From assembly GCA_965644295.1 (NCBI GenBank), contig CBFFRP010000016.1, positions 1 to 64,000 of the forward strand: a DNA stretch of 64,000 bases, in the 5' to 3' direction. The position numbers and the translations under genes are program-made. The stretch is from Paraphysomonas bandaiensis. Its lineage: Eukaryota; Chrysophyceae. The number at the start of each line of letters is the position of its first letter. Position 1 is the stretch's first letter. Below are positions 36,279 to 47,829 of this stretch, piece after piece. The notes below the pieces were generated by a model. It was not told the origin of the DNA. It worked only from the letters and a program-made list of their open reading frames with translations, and did no database searches.

Positions 36279-37220
36279 CTAATTGTACCAGTATTCATTA
36301 TCTGTTCTGAGTTTATTCATATTTTCATTATCAACTACACCTTTGTCCCAAGAAACTCTTCGCTCTTTTCGACACCCACTGCCTGAGGATTCACATGATT
36401 CATGCTTCAATATAGCTGGGGGTACCGAGGCACTAGGCTTAATTTGCGTGTGGTTAATTATCCTCCGTAGAGCAGAAAGCAAGTCAGCAGAGCTATGAAC
36501 AACTTCGTCGAAATGGCCTGCTCAGAAATAAAAATAAAATATGGGCACCACTACAAGTACCAGATATGCGAAACACGCATGACACAACAATAACAAAGAT
36601 CAAGACAATAATTGTGTACCTTCCAACTCGGATTCCGAATAAAAACCCCACGTAACACCAATACTGTGCACCCCGGCCGCCTTCGCAGTGTCCCCATCAA
36701 CTGGCGAATCCCCAACATGCACTGCATGCATGGGCTCGGCGTCCAGCTGTCGGAGCGTATGACGCAGCCCTTCAGGATTTGGCTTGCATGCTGGCACAGA
36801 ATCTGAACCGTTGTAAGTCATGAATAAGTCATCAATCCCGTGTTCAGTGAGGATGGTATGAACTATATGGTAACTTGAGTTGGACAACACACCCATTCGA
36901 ACATGAGGGCTCTCATACAGCTCTCGTAACGTATACTTCATACCATCAAACAGAGACGTATTCGTCTTATCGATCGACCGAACGACAAGATCTTCATATT
37001 GTTTGGCCAGAGCAGGTCCAACGGGATCATCTTCATCCTTACATGCGTGTAATGCGAGTCGTTGAGGGGCTGAATACTGTGAATACAGTGAGTAGAGTGA
37101 CGGAGAAGGGTCTGTGTATCCGTTGAGGGATAGCACACGAGACATACACTCCCTGCACAGCGAATGAGTGTCTGATAATGTCCCCTCTAAGTCCCAGATT
37201 ATCGCCCAGGTCTGATTCAT
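36279..37220 (-). CDS. HAD-superfamily hydrolase (phosphoglycolate-phosphatase-like)
   Basis: Two exons (37220-36620, 36517-36279) join in frame to 279 residues. Motif I is WDLEGTLSDT near residue 9, with the nucleophile Asp10. The usual second Asp of DxDGT is Glu12 here. A helical cap domain follows (CRECMSRVLSLNGY). Motif II is VLSNSS, motif III is the Lys of ACKPNPEGL, and motif IV is VHVGDSPVDGDTAKAAGV. Such enzymes remove phosphate from small phosphorylated metabolites in the cytosol; the substrate cannot be told from sequence. Exon 2 adds HFDEVVHSSADLLSALRRI, the usual C-terminal helix, plus a charged tail ending NEYWYN. Confidence 0.9.
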
Positions 37221-38361
37221 GTTGAGTGTTGTGTGTGAGTAGCTGTGAATGTATGAAGTCACCGCTATACATATACACATATATACATAGAGGGAGCCTG
37301 TGTATGTATGATGCGGTGATGTACTGTACAAGAACAACCTCGAGAGGTATGCGGTATGATACTCTCCATACAGATACACATACATGTACGCTACACACTC
37401 ATGCATGCTCATGTCATGATGTTCTCTGCCTTCGTTCTTCAAGGTGCGGAATATCAGGGATATTAGAAGAAATATCATCACTTTTTTATAATATCGGGAA
37501 TATTGTATAAAATCAATGGAATGTGTCCAGAATTCTAGAATACAGCAGTTTGACTTGTTGAGGAGAACAATCCATTAGAACTATCCAATCATATGATATA
37601 TAGTGAATCTGATTGGCAGTTGATGTGAAATATCCAGTCATATTGAGAGAGATGCCCACATAGAGCTGAGATATGGATATAGATGAGGGTGAGATATATC
37701 AGTTGACGGTACATTTCTGCTCTTCTTGCGCTCTATATATCTCAACTATTGTTCTAGTCCTCTTGCAAAGGTGCATGATATTAAAATGAGAGAGACACTC
37801 TTACAAAGACCACTTCATTGCGGTTTAACATCTGCACTCTCAATACAACACAACTGTCAGGTTGCAAGTCGTGTGATCTATATAACTTTTACACCTCTAA
37901 TATGTAGATACTACATGACCAGTGAAGCTCTACCTAGGTAGATTTTAATTGACGCCAAAAAATAAGAAATACAATATCTTCACTACTAAAATACTCCAAT
38001 GAACTTGGGCGTTCTCTATGTCACAATAAGCAGCTTTGAAAAAGTATACTAGTCTACTATTTAACCCTTTAATAGTGCGCGTTGTTGAAACAGCCCCAAC
38101 ATAGTTTACCCTGACATTCGAATGCGCACACCATAACTGTTCTGGTACTACAACGTGCGCGTGGAAAGCATTATGGTTTGTGAAATGTTACGCTCTCCAC
38201 TACCATTTCAAACGACAAAGTAGTTCACAGTAAACTACGACAAATTGCAAGCTTCGTTTTGGGCGAAAAGAATAGTAGCAATTTGTCTATAACTGTATTG
38301 AATTTTAGCCAACAAACTGTATGTACTCTATGTGCTTACTCTATTTGTATAAATAAAAAAA
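37221..38361. other. Spacer upstream of the HAD gene
   Basis: About 1.1 kb. The part nearest the HAD start is rich in CATA/TATG tracts. The rest is AT-rich. No gene supported. Confidence 0.5.
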
Positions 38362-39887
38362 TTATTTCGCAACAAGTGCAGCTGGAGCACTTGTGCTTCC
38401 AACAGGAAGATCTTCGTATCTAAAACCCATTGCATCAAATTCAAAATCAGGTATACCATAGTCCTTGAGCTTCAATCGGAATGCATCCATTGAGTCATTA
38501 AATTGCTTTTTCAGCTTTACATCAAGGAACTTTATGTCTTGCAAGGCTTCGTCCTTTGCTGCCAACATTTGCTTAAGAGAGTCCAGAATTCGCTGGATCT
38601 CGATTCCATCGAGATCAGAAGCGCGAATAATCTCCTCCATCTGCGAAGAAGCCGTATCTACCGCTGACTTCGCCACTTGCAGACGATGATCCAACTTATG
38701 ATTCTGAAAATCGGACTGACGCTCTATGCGTGTCAGAGCCTCTTCGAATGACTGGTAAAGATTATCGCGCTCGGACTCCACGCGCTCATACTCCTCTTCC
38801 AGTCTCCGTTGCTTCCGTCTCATGTCAGCGTTATGTTTTCCGATAGACGTGACACGAGATGTGGCGTTTCGTAGAGCCATCTGATCTTTCGTTCGCTCTT
38901 TCAACAGTACCTGTAATTCTGCAATTTCTGCAGTCACCTTGGTCAAGGGCTCCGACAATTTCTTATTTTCTAGAGTGTACTCCTGAAGAATCTTCTTGTT
39001 CGCAGCAGCTCGGGATTTTAGAGCTTCAACTTGTTCCTGAAGACTCTTGATAAGCTGTAAATTCCCACTTGTAATGTCATTGTAATATAACTTCATCTGG
39101 TGGAAGGCCTTATGATGATTTTTCATCAGATCATTGATATGTTGGTTTTTACGTTCTTCAACTTCATGAATCTCCACTTTGCGACGAAGCTCCAGTTCTG
39201 ATTCCAGCTGCTTCAGACGATTCTCACATCGCAGCTTAAGCTCATGCAAGCTGTCCTCAAACTGGTGACGAAGTTTAGCTATCTGCTTCTCATGCTGTTG
39301 GCGGATCTCTGTCACTTTGGTAGCATTAACAAGTTCCATCTCCATCCGCTCAAACTTTAGTTGCTCCTTTACTCTCAACAGCTCCCGCTCTCTCCTGTGA
39401 TGCATGACCTGTTCAGCATCTAGAAGACTCGTTCCATCATGAACGATGCCTTTAATGTTGTTTCTATGCTCATACTCTAGATGTTTGACTTTCTGTTGGT
39501 AAACGCGCAGCTCTACACGATGATTATCTTCCAGGAGCTCCATTTCTCGATCCTTTGCAGCTACAGCAAGTTCCAACTCTCTCACTTCGCGACGGGTGAT
39601 GTCAAAATACTGCCTAATCGTGTCCTATATAAGTAAATGTTAGTATGAGAGTGTGGTCGCATATGTGGCACTCACTCTCTCAAGCTGCACGTAGTTTCGA
39701 TCTAGCATAGACTTATCTAGCTGCTGTCGAAGCATCGGCACAACCTCACGGAGCATTTCCAAATCCATAGTGTCATATTCTGACCACATATCATTAACCC
39801 TCTATCACATGGCTGCATATAGTCACCTGTTTCCTCCACCGGAGCCTCCTCAACTTTCTTTTTGTCTTTCTTCTTCTTTGCTCCCAT
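38362..39887 (-). CDS. DRC4: DRC4/GAS8, nexin-dynein regulatory complex subunit
   Basis: DRC4 is a coiled-coil subunit of the base plate of the nexin-dynein regulatory complex, which links doublet microtubules and controls dynein. Three exons (39887-39827, 39779-39676, 39624-38362) join in frame to 475 residues, against 478 in human GAS8. The N-terminus is MGAKKKKDKKKVEEAP, as in the family. Diagnostic blocks are LQLERD-like VQLERDTIRQYFDITRREV, LRVYQQKVKHLEYEHRNNIK, MKLYYNDITSGNLQLIKSL and LEEEYERVESERDNLY. The rest is continuous coiled coil. Introns 1 and 2 are 47 and 51 nt. Confidence 0.97.
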
Positions 39888-40284
39888 ATTTATATTATCC
39901 GGTCGATTCCTGTATGTGTTTATGGATTAGAGGAGAGACTGACCATGAGTGGTTGCATAAGCCTAAGCATTGACACTCGGCATTCCTGTTGAAGCATCAT
40001 CATAATTAAGTCCCACTGTCGTTATTCAACCGACAATTCTTGGCACAATAGAATTCTTGGGAAAATTACCGGTTTTTGCACAGCTCGTTGGGATGACACC
40101 TGCGAAAAGTGGGGACATTACGACGGAAACTGTAACTTTTCCTAATAGGGCTATAAATTACAGGTTTCTATAAATAATATCCTCTGCAACAAATTCTGCT
40201 GGACATGATTTCACATGCAGTACAGTGTATGTACAGCAGTGTATGTGGCGCACTGTGTATGTATGTATCATGTAGCACCATCAC
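39888..40284. promoter_or_regulatory. Divergent promoter region
   Basis: This 397-bp region separates DRC4 from the glycosyltransferase gene. A copy of the 12-mer (GTACAGCAGTGT, 40231-40242) lies 43 bp before the ATG at 40285. No gene seen. Confidence 0.45.
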
Positions 40285-42582
40285 ATGCCTGCATATGCTA
40301 TAGATGAGATGGATAACATACTGCAGTTAATATCCAGCTACACCGGGGCACCCGGCTCTCCCCCTCTCCCTTCTCCTCCCCCTCCTATCACCCCTCTACA
40401 TGACGTCTATGGCGTGCTGTGTTTCTCTAAGAACAGACCCTTCCAGCTTAACGCTCTGCTTGACAGCCTGTGCTCTCACCTGCACACCGATACAGAGCCT
40501 GTAGTGGTGCTGTATGATTCATCCCCTATATGGGATAGCGCATACGATGAGGTGTTCAGCAGATACACGCACCTCTCTGTCACTCCCGTCAAGCAGACTG
40601 TATTCGAGAGGGACTTCGAGGAGTGTATGCGGATTTTAGCAGAGGATAGACGGGATGGTGTTATCATGTTCTGTGTGGATGATCTTGTGTTTGAGAGTCA
40701 GGTGGATATGCGGTATGGGCCCTATTAGTTATCAGTGACTGTGTGATGTGTGATATGTCAGGAGTGTGACATCTTTTCTGCGAGGTACGTACAGCTGCAT
40801 GTTTGTGACGTACTTAATATTTGTGTTTCAGATACACCTGATGCCTACGGGGTCCATCTGAAACTACACCCCGGAGTAGCATATTCCCACCCCGGGTCTT
40901 GCGTTTGCTTTCCTCCCACGCTCAAGTGTAGATATAATGCGCAAGATAGCATTGGCGTGCTGCAGTTTGATCTCCGAAGTGGAACTGCTGATTGGCGATA
41001 TCCTTTCGACCTCTGTGCAGGGGTGTATCGTATGCGTGACATAATGCAGATGTTGTCTATTATTTCGTCCGGCAATGGAGAGAAGCGCATAACAGACCCA
41101 AACACACTGGAAGTCTTAGGGAATCAAGCCTTGTGGTCACTAATCTCTCCTCGTTCAGTGGGAGGGTGTATGATGCATCCCTCAGCCGTGGTAGTAACTG
41201 TGAACAGGGTGCAGGAGAAATTTGATGTACCGGTATATGATACCCCAGGTGGAGACATTATTTCCCTTAATTCCAGGATCACTCAAGGTGACGCAGCTCA
41301 ACTAGATATAGATAGATATCGTCATACACTTCACTTTTCTGTACATATTGGAGACCTTTATTTCTTACCTTCTCTGCCTCAAACCCCAGATGCATCTGCC
41401 ACAGAGGTGTCTGTTATTATTCCTGTCTACAACGCGGCCAACTTCCTTCATGCGTGCCTGGATTGTCTATTGAAGCAAGAAAAGTGTGTATTTGAAACCA
41501 TTGCAGTATTGAACGGTTGTACAGACGACAGTAAGGAAGTTATTCTGTCTTATATAGAAAAATTTTCTGCTCGTGGAATGGAATTGCGGCTGTTGATGAT
41601 AGCGGATAAAGGATTAATTTCAGCCTTGGATGCGGGACTGGCCGCTGCTAACGCTGAGCTTGTAGCACGATTGGATGCCGATGACATTCTTTGTGATTCC
41701 CTCCGTCTGTATACTCAGTTGCAGTTTCTGCGTCATAACCCCAATATTCATGTTGTTGGAACACAAGCCTTGGTTCGATCCTTAAGAATTCAGGGAAATG
41801 AGGAGGGCGACAAATGTCAGTTACTTCCGTTGGCTGTGGGTATTCCTACCCATCCTGTTCATGTCCATTGGAGCATGCTATTTCGCTGCTGCGTACTTCA
41901 CCCGACAGTTATGATGAGGCGAAGTGAGATATTGGAGGTCGGAGGGTATGGAGGGGGTAGAAAGGAGTGCTCTTATGTAGAAGACTACGATCTCTGGTGT
42001 CGAATGTTGGCTAGGTTAGTATATCATGCCAGTAACAGTGTAGATATAGTATTTACACTTCTCCGTCTAATTTCTTTGAATCACATTTTTCCCGTCAGGT
42101 ACCCGCAGTGTATAGCCAATCTTCCGGACGCAAGTCTCATCTTGCATCGCCATTCAGATTCTAAGTCCGTCACGGAGAGCAGATATGCTAAGGAAGAGGC
42201 GCTGATTGTTAGTTCCTTTCTGTGCAGTGATACATTACTGAGCACGTCTCCGTCAGACCCGAAGTGTCAAGTAAAATTTATTAGAAATATTTCTTGTCCA
42301 AAGGAGGTATCAAGCAATGATGATTTAATTCGCACATGCGAATTTATAAGAGATATATTCGGTTCGTACGTTTCCCGCCTTCCGGAAGCTTCACTAGCTG
42401 ACGGAGTAATGGATGTCTTACGAGAGTTGAAAGATAGAATTGGACGAAAGTTGATAAGTCAGTATGATGGCTCCGACATTTCATTTAAGTCGAAGTGTTG
42501 TGAGATATTGGAGCTAGATACTTCTTCAATGCTGAAGTTTAACATGACCGAAGAACTTTTGACTGCTTTTGAGAGTATCTAG
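40285..42582 (+). CDS. Two-domain glycosyltransferase (GT2-type C-terminal domain)
   Basis: Four exons (40285-40712, 40761-40783, 40832-42014, 42099-42582) join in frame to 705 residues; exon 2 is a 23-nt microexon. Residues ~40-330 form a first GT-A-like region (YGVLCFSKNRPFQLNALLDSL, with VIMFCVDDLVFE as a possible DxD equivalent). The second domain, from VSVIIPVYNAANFLHACLDC, is a classic family-2 transferase, with VARLDADDI as the metal-binding DxD and VEDYDLWCRMLARYPQCIANLP as the acceptor/catalytic region. The protein would transfer sugars from nucleotide donors; acceptor unknown. No signal peptide or membrane anchor is seen. The last intron (42015-42098) is 84 nt, in frame and stop-free. 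Confidence 0.9.
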
Positions 42583-43273
42583 TATATAATATCTAGTATA
42601 GTATATTATAGAATATATATACACCGTGACTTTGGTATAGTATATATTGAAAGTAGAGAACTTCGTATATGTATTCGTAATATTTACGTAATTAAAGTAA
42701 TCGTGTTAATATGGTGATAACTGGCTGTATTATGGGAAGCGTTGCAGCTTATTCTACTAAGTATTTATTAAAAAGAAGACCTCTCGAGCACCCGGAACCC
42801 CATGACTAAGCACATAAGGATATCAACTGTGAAGATTTATCCCAGCTTGTACGTCACAGTTTTTGTAGATTCCAAGAACAAAGTTGTATTGTGTATTGGT
42901 TGGTGCGTGTAGGGCAGCGCTGCGCAACAATAAATTGTCAATTAATTGACGCAGGATGTAATCATGTAATCAATTATCAATTACAATTTACTATCTACAA
43001 TTATTATTTGCCGGTCAATTCAATATTTGCCTATTAATTGATATGCAGCACTGTTTAGGGCTTTACAGTGCTATAGCTCTAATACAGCTTAGCCCACAAT
43101 GTACTGAAAGTGTAAATATATATAGTTGAATTAATATTGCATCACATTCTTCTTCATGTATACAAAATAATTGAGAATAGCGAACGAAGGCAAGCTTATT
43201 TCACACAAGTATTGCACGTTAATAAGAAAATATCTATTAGGTGAGTAACGCCAGCTAACCTGCCAATATGCCT
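42583..43273. other. Spacer with a possible micro-ORF
   Basis: AT-rich, 691 bp, between convergent genes. A 32-codon ORF (42711-42809) beginning MVITGCIMGSVAAYSTKYLL with a short basic-then-acidic tail looks like a small membrane peptide, but nothing else supports it. Confidence 0.3.
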
Positions 43274-44651
43274 CTAATCATCGCCACTGAGGTCACAGTC
43301 GTCACCCCAATCCCCACCTGTAACCACGTCATCAAGGTTAACATCCCGTAGTGCCGATCGTATGGGACTCTCAGGCTTGGATTCTACTTTGGCCTCAGGA
43401 GGCGGGAGAGGAACCGCCTTGCGGAATGTGGGTGCCGCTTCTATTCCAATGGTCTGTACAAAAACACAAGAACATAAAATATTTCACCGCGGAAGAATTG
43501 TTGAAAATTAATAGACATGTACACCTTACCGCAAATATATCATCTGCTGGAAGTGATTGAGGAGGGCGAGATCTGCTCCTGGAAGTATTGCTTCTGCTCC
43601 CATTTGTAGATGAAGTCTGCAAAGTCGAGTGGGGGGTCAAGCTAGGCGAGCCTTCCCGCGTAAGGGGCAGCGAACCCTGAGAACGAGAACCATGCATTGG
43701 TCGAGGGGGAGGGGCTACTGATGAGACGGATCCTGAACCGGATCGTACAAGAGGGGAGGGAATAGCTGGAATGGTTCCAGTTACAGGTCGGTTGAATGCA
43801 ATATCTTCGTCTTCGTCTCTCCAGTCACTTGTGACGTCGCCAGACACTTCGTCATCCCACTCATCTCGTATTTGCGATTTTGACAGCCGTGCTGCCTGCG
43901 ACGAAGTCGAGGGAGATATTTTACCCATCTGCAATCCACGGGATGTCCCATGACCTTTCTCCATATCAAAATCATCTTCAAAGTCACTGCTGTCCTCATC
44001 TGGCTGTTGCCTTGCGCTCTCTGCAGCAGCATATTCACTCACGGGTACCGGTGAGTATGCAGTGGTAGACTCTGCGGGCTGCCGCCGGAATCGGCGACAT
44101 ACAAATAAAATGACTGCTGCAACCACTACAAACATAAATATGGTTCCAGTACTGCTACCAGGTGAGGCCTCCGGGCTCTTTCGCACTGAGTCCACAGGAA
44201 CCTTCTGTTCGATTGTTGGCTGTGGCTCGGGGGAGTCATTAACAGCGCTTTCATCCTCAGTGGGCTTTGCCGGAGGAGTAGGAACAGGCTTATCTTCCTC
44301 TGTCGACTGGGTGGGTTTACTCGTAGCATCTGGAGCAGGGGGTGTTGCCTCACCCTCTCCTTCAGCAGATTGTTCACTATCCGCCTTAGCATCCTCACTG
44401 CCTTCATTTGTATCAGGAGTTGGAGTCTCTGCATCCTTATCATCCGATATCTCACTAGTTCTTCTGTTAGTCAAGTAGCCACCATTTCCCATCCCCGCAT
44501 GCCCTCTAACCCCCCTCAGTAACGACCACGAGGCAGAGGGACCCACTGCACTGTATACCGCATGATTGATAGGGATAAAGTCACTCTGTCTGCCGCTAGA
44601 GGGGTTAGGAGAGAGTATCAGTGTTAGTAATATCACTCCTGTCTGCCACAT
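43274..44651 (-). CDS. Type I membrane protein with tryptophan-acidic cytosolic motifs
   Basis: Two exons (44651-43530, 43453-43274) join in frame to 433 residues. A signal peptide (MWQTGVILLTLILSPNPSSG) is followed by a ~130-residue extracellular/lumenal region that is Pro/Glu/Thr-rich and likely disordered. A single membrane helix (GTIFMFVVVAAVILFVCRRF) comes at about residues 170-190. The cytosolic tail is Ser-rich and carries three acidic Trp motifs: DEWDDE, SDWRDEDED and, near the end, GDWGDDCD. It also has SPVPVSEY and several R/S stretches. No family is recognised. The layout resembles cargo receptors or adhesion proteins whose tails bind trafficking machinery. Confidence 0.85.
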
Positions 44652-45180
44652 CGCCTGATATGTATATCTATGTGTGTATGTGTATGTCTGGCTATTAAGA
44701 TATGAGATAAGCTGATTATATACAGCTAATATACAGAGATATACGTATTGATTATGATGGAGGGGTCGGGACCATCACAGGTACTCTACTGTGCTGTACT
44801 CTACTGTACTGTGCTGTGTGTTATGTGCTTGATGGGAGTGATAAGAAGTGAAGATGAAGAAGTGACTGATGTGATTAGGAGGCACTGGATGCCTCTGTGT
44901 GTGTTGTCTGTATGTATGTGTAGTCTAGAGTCTATAGTCCATACAGCAGCACTTTGACCAGTATAGAATACGCAGAATACAAAATTGAACGGGTAGTCTT
45001 CCGGTTGTCTTCGTCCGTATCATAAAGGAGGGGAGGTCTGCTATTGGCTGAGAGTCTTCGACTGTAACTATCCATACATAAACACTGCACTGATATACTA
45101 AGCGACATATCGATCAGCTCAATGGACTGGAAACACACCACATATAAGCCCATTGTATGATATAAACACCATACATCGAC
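44652..45180. promoter_or_regulatory. Divergent promoter region
   Basis: This 529-bp region lies between the type I membrane protein gene and the ZNHIT3-like gene. It has repeated TACTGTGCTGTAC-like stretches (about 44778-44817) and a partial 12-mer (CATACAGCAGCA, about 44940). No gene seen. Confidence 0.35.
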
Positions 45181-45606
45181 ATGGAAAGTAAAGACTCTTC
45201 AAAATGTTGTATTGTATGTCAAAATGAATCTGCTGCCTATAAGTGTCCTCGATGTCGGCTGAGGTATTGCTCTGTGGCCTGCTGTACATCTCATAAGTTA
45301 ACATGTTCACCGGCTGTTGCTAAAGAAGTACAACAACAGCAGCAGCCAGCGGAGATAATAACTACGTCTAAACATTCAGTGTTAGATGAAAATGTTGACG
45401 ATGACTATCAGGTGTTATCGGAAGAGCAAAAACGAAAGCTTAGAAAGTCTTCTGAGATAAAGAAATGGCTCGGAAGTAAGAGACTACAGCAGGAGCTCTT
45501 ATCTATTGATGAGAGTAGTAACCGTTCTGATAGATTGAAGTTAGCCAGGCAAAATCGTGAATTTGAGGAGTTTGTACGGCAGGTTTTCGATGTTATTAGT
45601 AGTTAG
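45181..45606 (+). CDS. ZNHIT3/Hit1-like zinc-finger protein
   Basis: Intronless, 141 residues. The zf-HIT domain is at about 9-40: CCIVCQNESAAYKCPRCRLR, then YCSVACCTSHKLTC, with the full set of Cys/His zinc ligands. A Gln-rich linker follows. The C-terminal helical region (LSEEQKRKLRKSSEIKKWLG and LARQNREFEEFVRQVFDVI) has the pattern of ZNHIT3/Hit1, which helps assemble box C/D snoRNPs in the nucleus together with Rsa1/NUFIP. The size fits (human ZNHIT3 is 155 residues). Confidence 0.88.
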   Translation: MESKDSSKCCIVCQNESAAYKCPRCRLRYCSVACCTSHKLTCSPAVAKEVQQQQQPAEIITTSKHSVLDENVDDDYQVLSEEQKRKLRKSSEIKKWLGSKRLQQELLSIDESSNRSDRLKLARQNREFEEFVRQVFDVISS

Positions 45607-46083
45607 CATCTATTCCCTTCTTTTTATTATTATTAATTTAAGTTTTCTTGTCAGCTCATTTCCTATGCGTAAAATTAGTTGTAATAAAGATACTATTTCC
45701 ATAAGTACAATTCTATTCATTCTTTTCTCAATAGGCGTGCTTGCACACCTTGTTTAATATATGCTTACAATTTGTAATTGGTAGTGTATATTTTATTGCT
45801 GGTTGATTCAGAAGTATTTTGAATCAGAAACATGTAGAGCATTGATCGAAAACTTACTATAGAACAAAAGCCATCGAATTCTAGACGCAACGTGAAAAGA
45901 AGTGTCATAGCTAAGAATGGCTATTACCGTTCTACTAGGGGGGGTGAGACTATAATTGTGTAGCTATAGGGACTATAAGCAGTCAGTGAATTTCTTATTC
46001 CACAAGTAGTACTTCACTTGCTGCACCGAAATGTCATTAATATACAATTATTCAATATTCACAATTGCAGATGAATCGTTTCC
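45607..46083. other. Spacer between convergent genes
   Basis: AT-rich 3' flank shared by the ZNHIT3-like and TBC genes. No gene seen. Confidence 0.5.
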
Positions 46084-47227
46084 TTATGTAATTCCAAAAG
46101 AAGGGCATAGTAGGTGTACAAAAAAATTCTGTAAAGAATCATTACAGTCACTCTCTTCCTTTTCACCTTCAATACGAGGGGGCCTTTTGATATGTGTATC
46201 TTTCTCGGTAAACGAATCGCGGACGCGTTGATAGGTTTGTTCAGATATTGATACTCCAGAAATATACCCCATAAGTTTATCCGGGTCGGTATTATCCGGA
46301 AGGTGTGAAAGCAACTTAATTATGCCCTCCATTGTGCTAGACTGTAGCTTGAACTCAAACATCTGTAGTATACCCAAGGCCGCTCTAACGACAAATACTT
46401 CTCCCTCAACCATATAGCTATCCCACAACCGCGTCGCTACAGGGACTGGTGCTGCCTTCGCAAATAGTGAAAGATTCCAATCTAGTAAAAACACCTCTGA
46501 GGCGACCCCCTCCTCTATCATATGGTGACGTAGCCCAGGAAGGTGGCGGGAAAAAAAATAATTAAATGTCTCTACATAAGGAGACATCAATTCTGGCTTC
46601 AACCTATAAAAGTCAAAGTTGATTCGACGTCCGAGAATGTTGGCAAACGCCTGAAAGGCTGAATACTCGTCAAGGTACAACAAACACATGCCAGCCACGT
46701 AGCTCATTCCCTGGACGTAACCGAAATCCGGTCTATAACACGCATACGTGCGCAGCACACGTTCTAATGATTCTGTAAGTCGGGTATCCAATGAAAAAAG
46801 AGAATACTTCGCGAAAGTTCTGGGTACATCGTGTTGTATAAGAGCGATACTGTCTTCCCGACTCAAGGACTTCGATTCTGCATTTCTCGATTACAACATA
46901 AAGCATAATAATATAACACTACCTGTTGAAACAGCATCCGACGTATATGTATCTGTAGTAGTCGATGGGTTACTGGAGGAGCGTGACTGGAATATCTCAT
47001 ATAGAGCAGGAGTAATATGCAGGGAATTGCCAGCGAGCATCAGCCATGCCTGGCCACGTACCGCATCAGGAATACCCCGAGAACATAGAGCTTTCATATC
47101 ATAACTCGAAGGATCGGCACGCCTGTGATAACATTACTCCATAATATCACTGTGCATGTATAAATAAGAACCTTGATAGTAAGTCCACCCATATCTTGAG
47201 GCAGCCCTTATCATCCTCTTGCCACAT
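46084..47227 (-). CDS. TBC-domain Rab GTPase-activating protein
   Basis: TBC proteins switch off Rab GTPases in membrane traffic. Three exons (47227-47172, 47122-46923, 46877-46084) join in frame to 349 residues, nearly all of it the TBC domain. RGIPDAVRGQAWLMLAG opens the domain. The catalytic arginine finger is in IQHDVPRTF, and the glutamine finger in YVQGMSYVAGMCLLY; both key residues are present, so the GAP should be active. FLLDWNLSLFAKAAPVPVATRLWD is the conserved later block. The start at 47227 (MWQEDDKGCLKIWVDLL) is the first ATG of the spliced frame. The C-terminus is short and acidic. Confidence 0.93.
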
Positions 47228-47380
47228 ACACACAGATTATGATGATATAATATATGAAATGTTATGTAGGAACAGCAGAATGAGGATTAATGTCTCCACT
47301 ATAAAGTGAATGGGTACAGGCTGTTGTTCTTATTTCACCAGATCCAAATCCCACTCACCACATTATGATCTCTACACACC

Positions 47381-47411
<31 letters not shown>

Positions 47412-47829
47412 TGTATGTATGTATGTATGTATGTATGTATGTATGTATGTATGTATGTATGTATGTATGTATGTATGTATGTATGTATGTATGTATGTAT
47501 GTATGTATGTATGTATGTATGTATGTATGTATGTATGTATGTATGTATGTATGTATGTATGTATGTATGTATGTATGTATGTATGTATGTATGTATGTAT
47601 GTATGTATGTATGTATGTATGTATGTATGTATGTATGTATGTATGTATGTATGTATGTATGTATGTATGTATGTATGTATGTACATGTATGTTAGATATG
47701 TATAATATGAGGAGGGAAAGAAGTCGAAGTTCTATGACGTCTGTGTTTATCATCCAGTAACAATCGTCGTATCTGTATTCATAGGGCCTCATTCTCCGTG
47801 TGTCACCTCGTCTCTGTCTGTGTGTATAT
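47228..47829. promoter_or_regulatory. Divergent promoter region dominated by a microsatellite
   Basis: This 602-bp region separates the TBC and acid phosphatase genes. Half of it is the ATGT tract listed separately; the remainder shows no gene. Confidence 0.4.
47383..47683. repeat. (ATGT)n microsatellite, about 75 copies
   Basis: About 300 bp of uninterrupted ATGT/GTAT tetranucleotide. It yields meaningless MYVC- and YIHT-type open frames on both strands. It lies between two divergent start codons (47227 and 47830). Confidence 0.98.
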
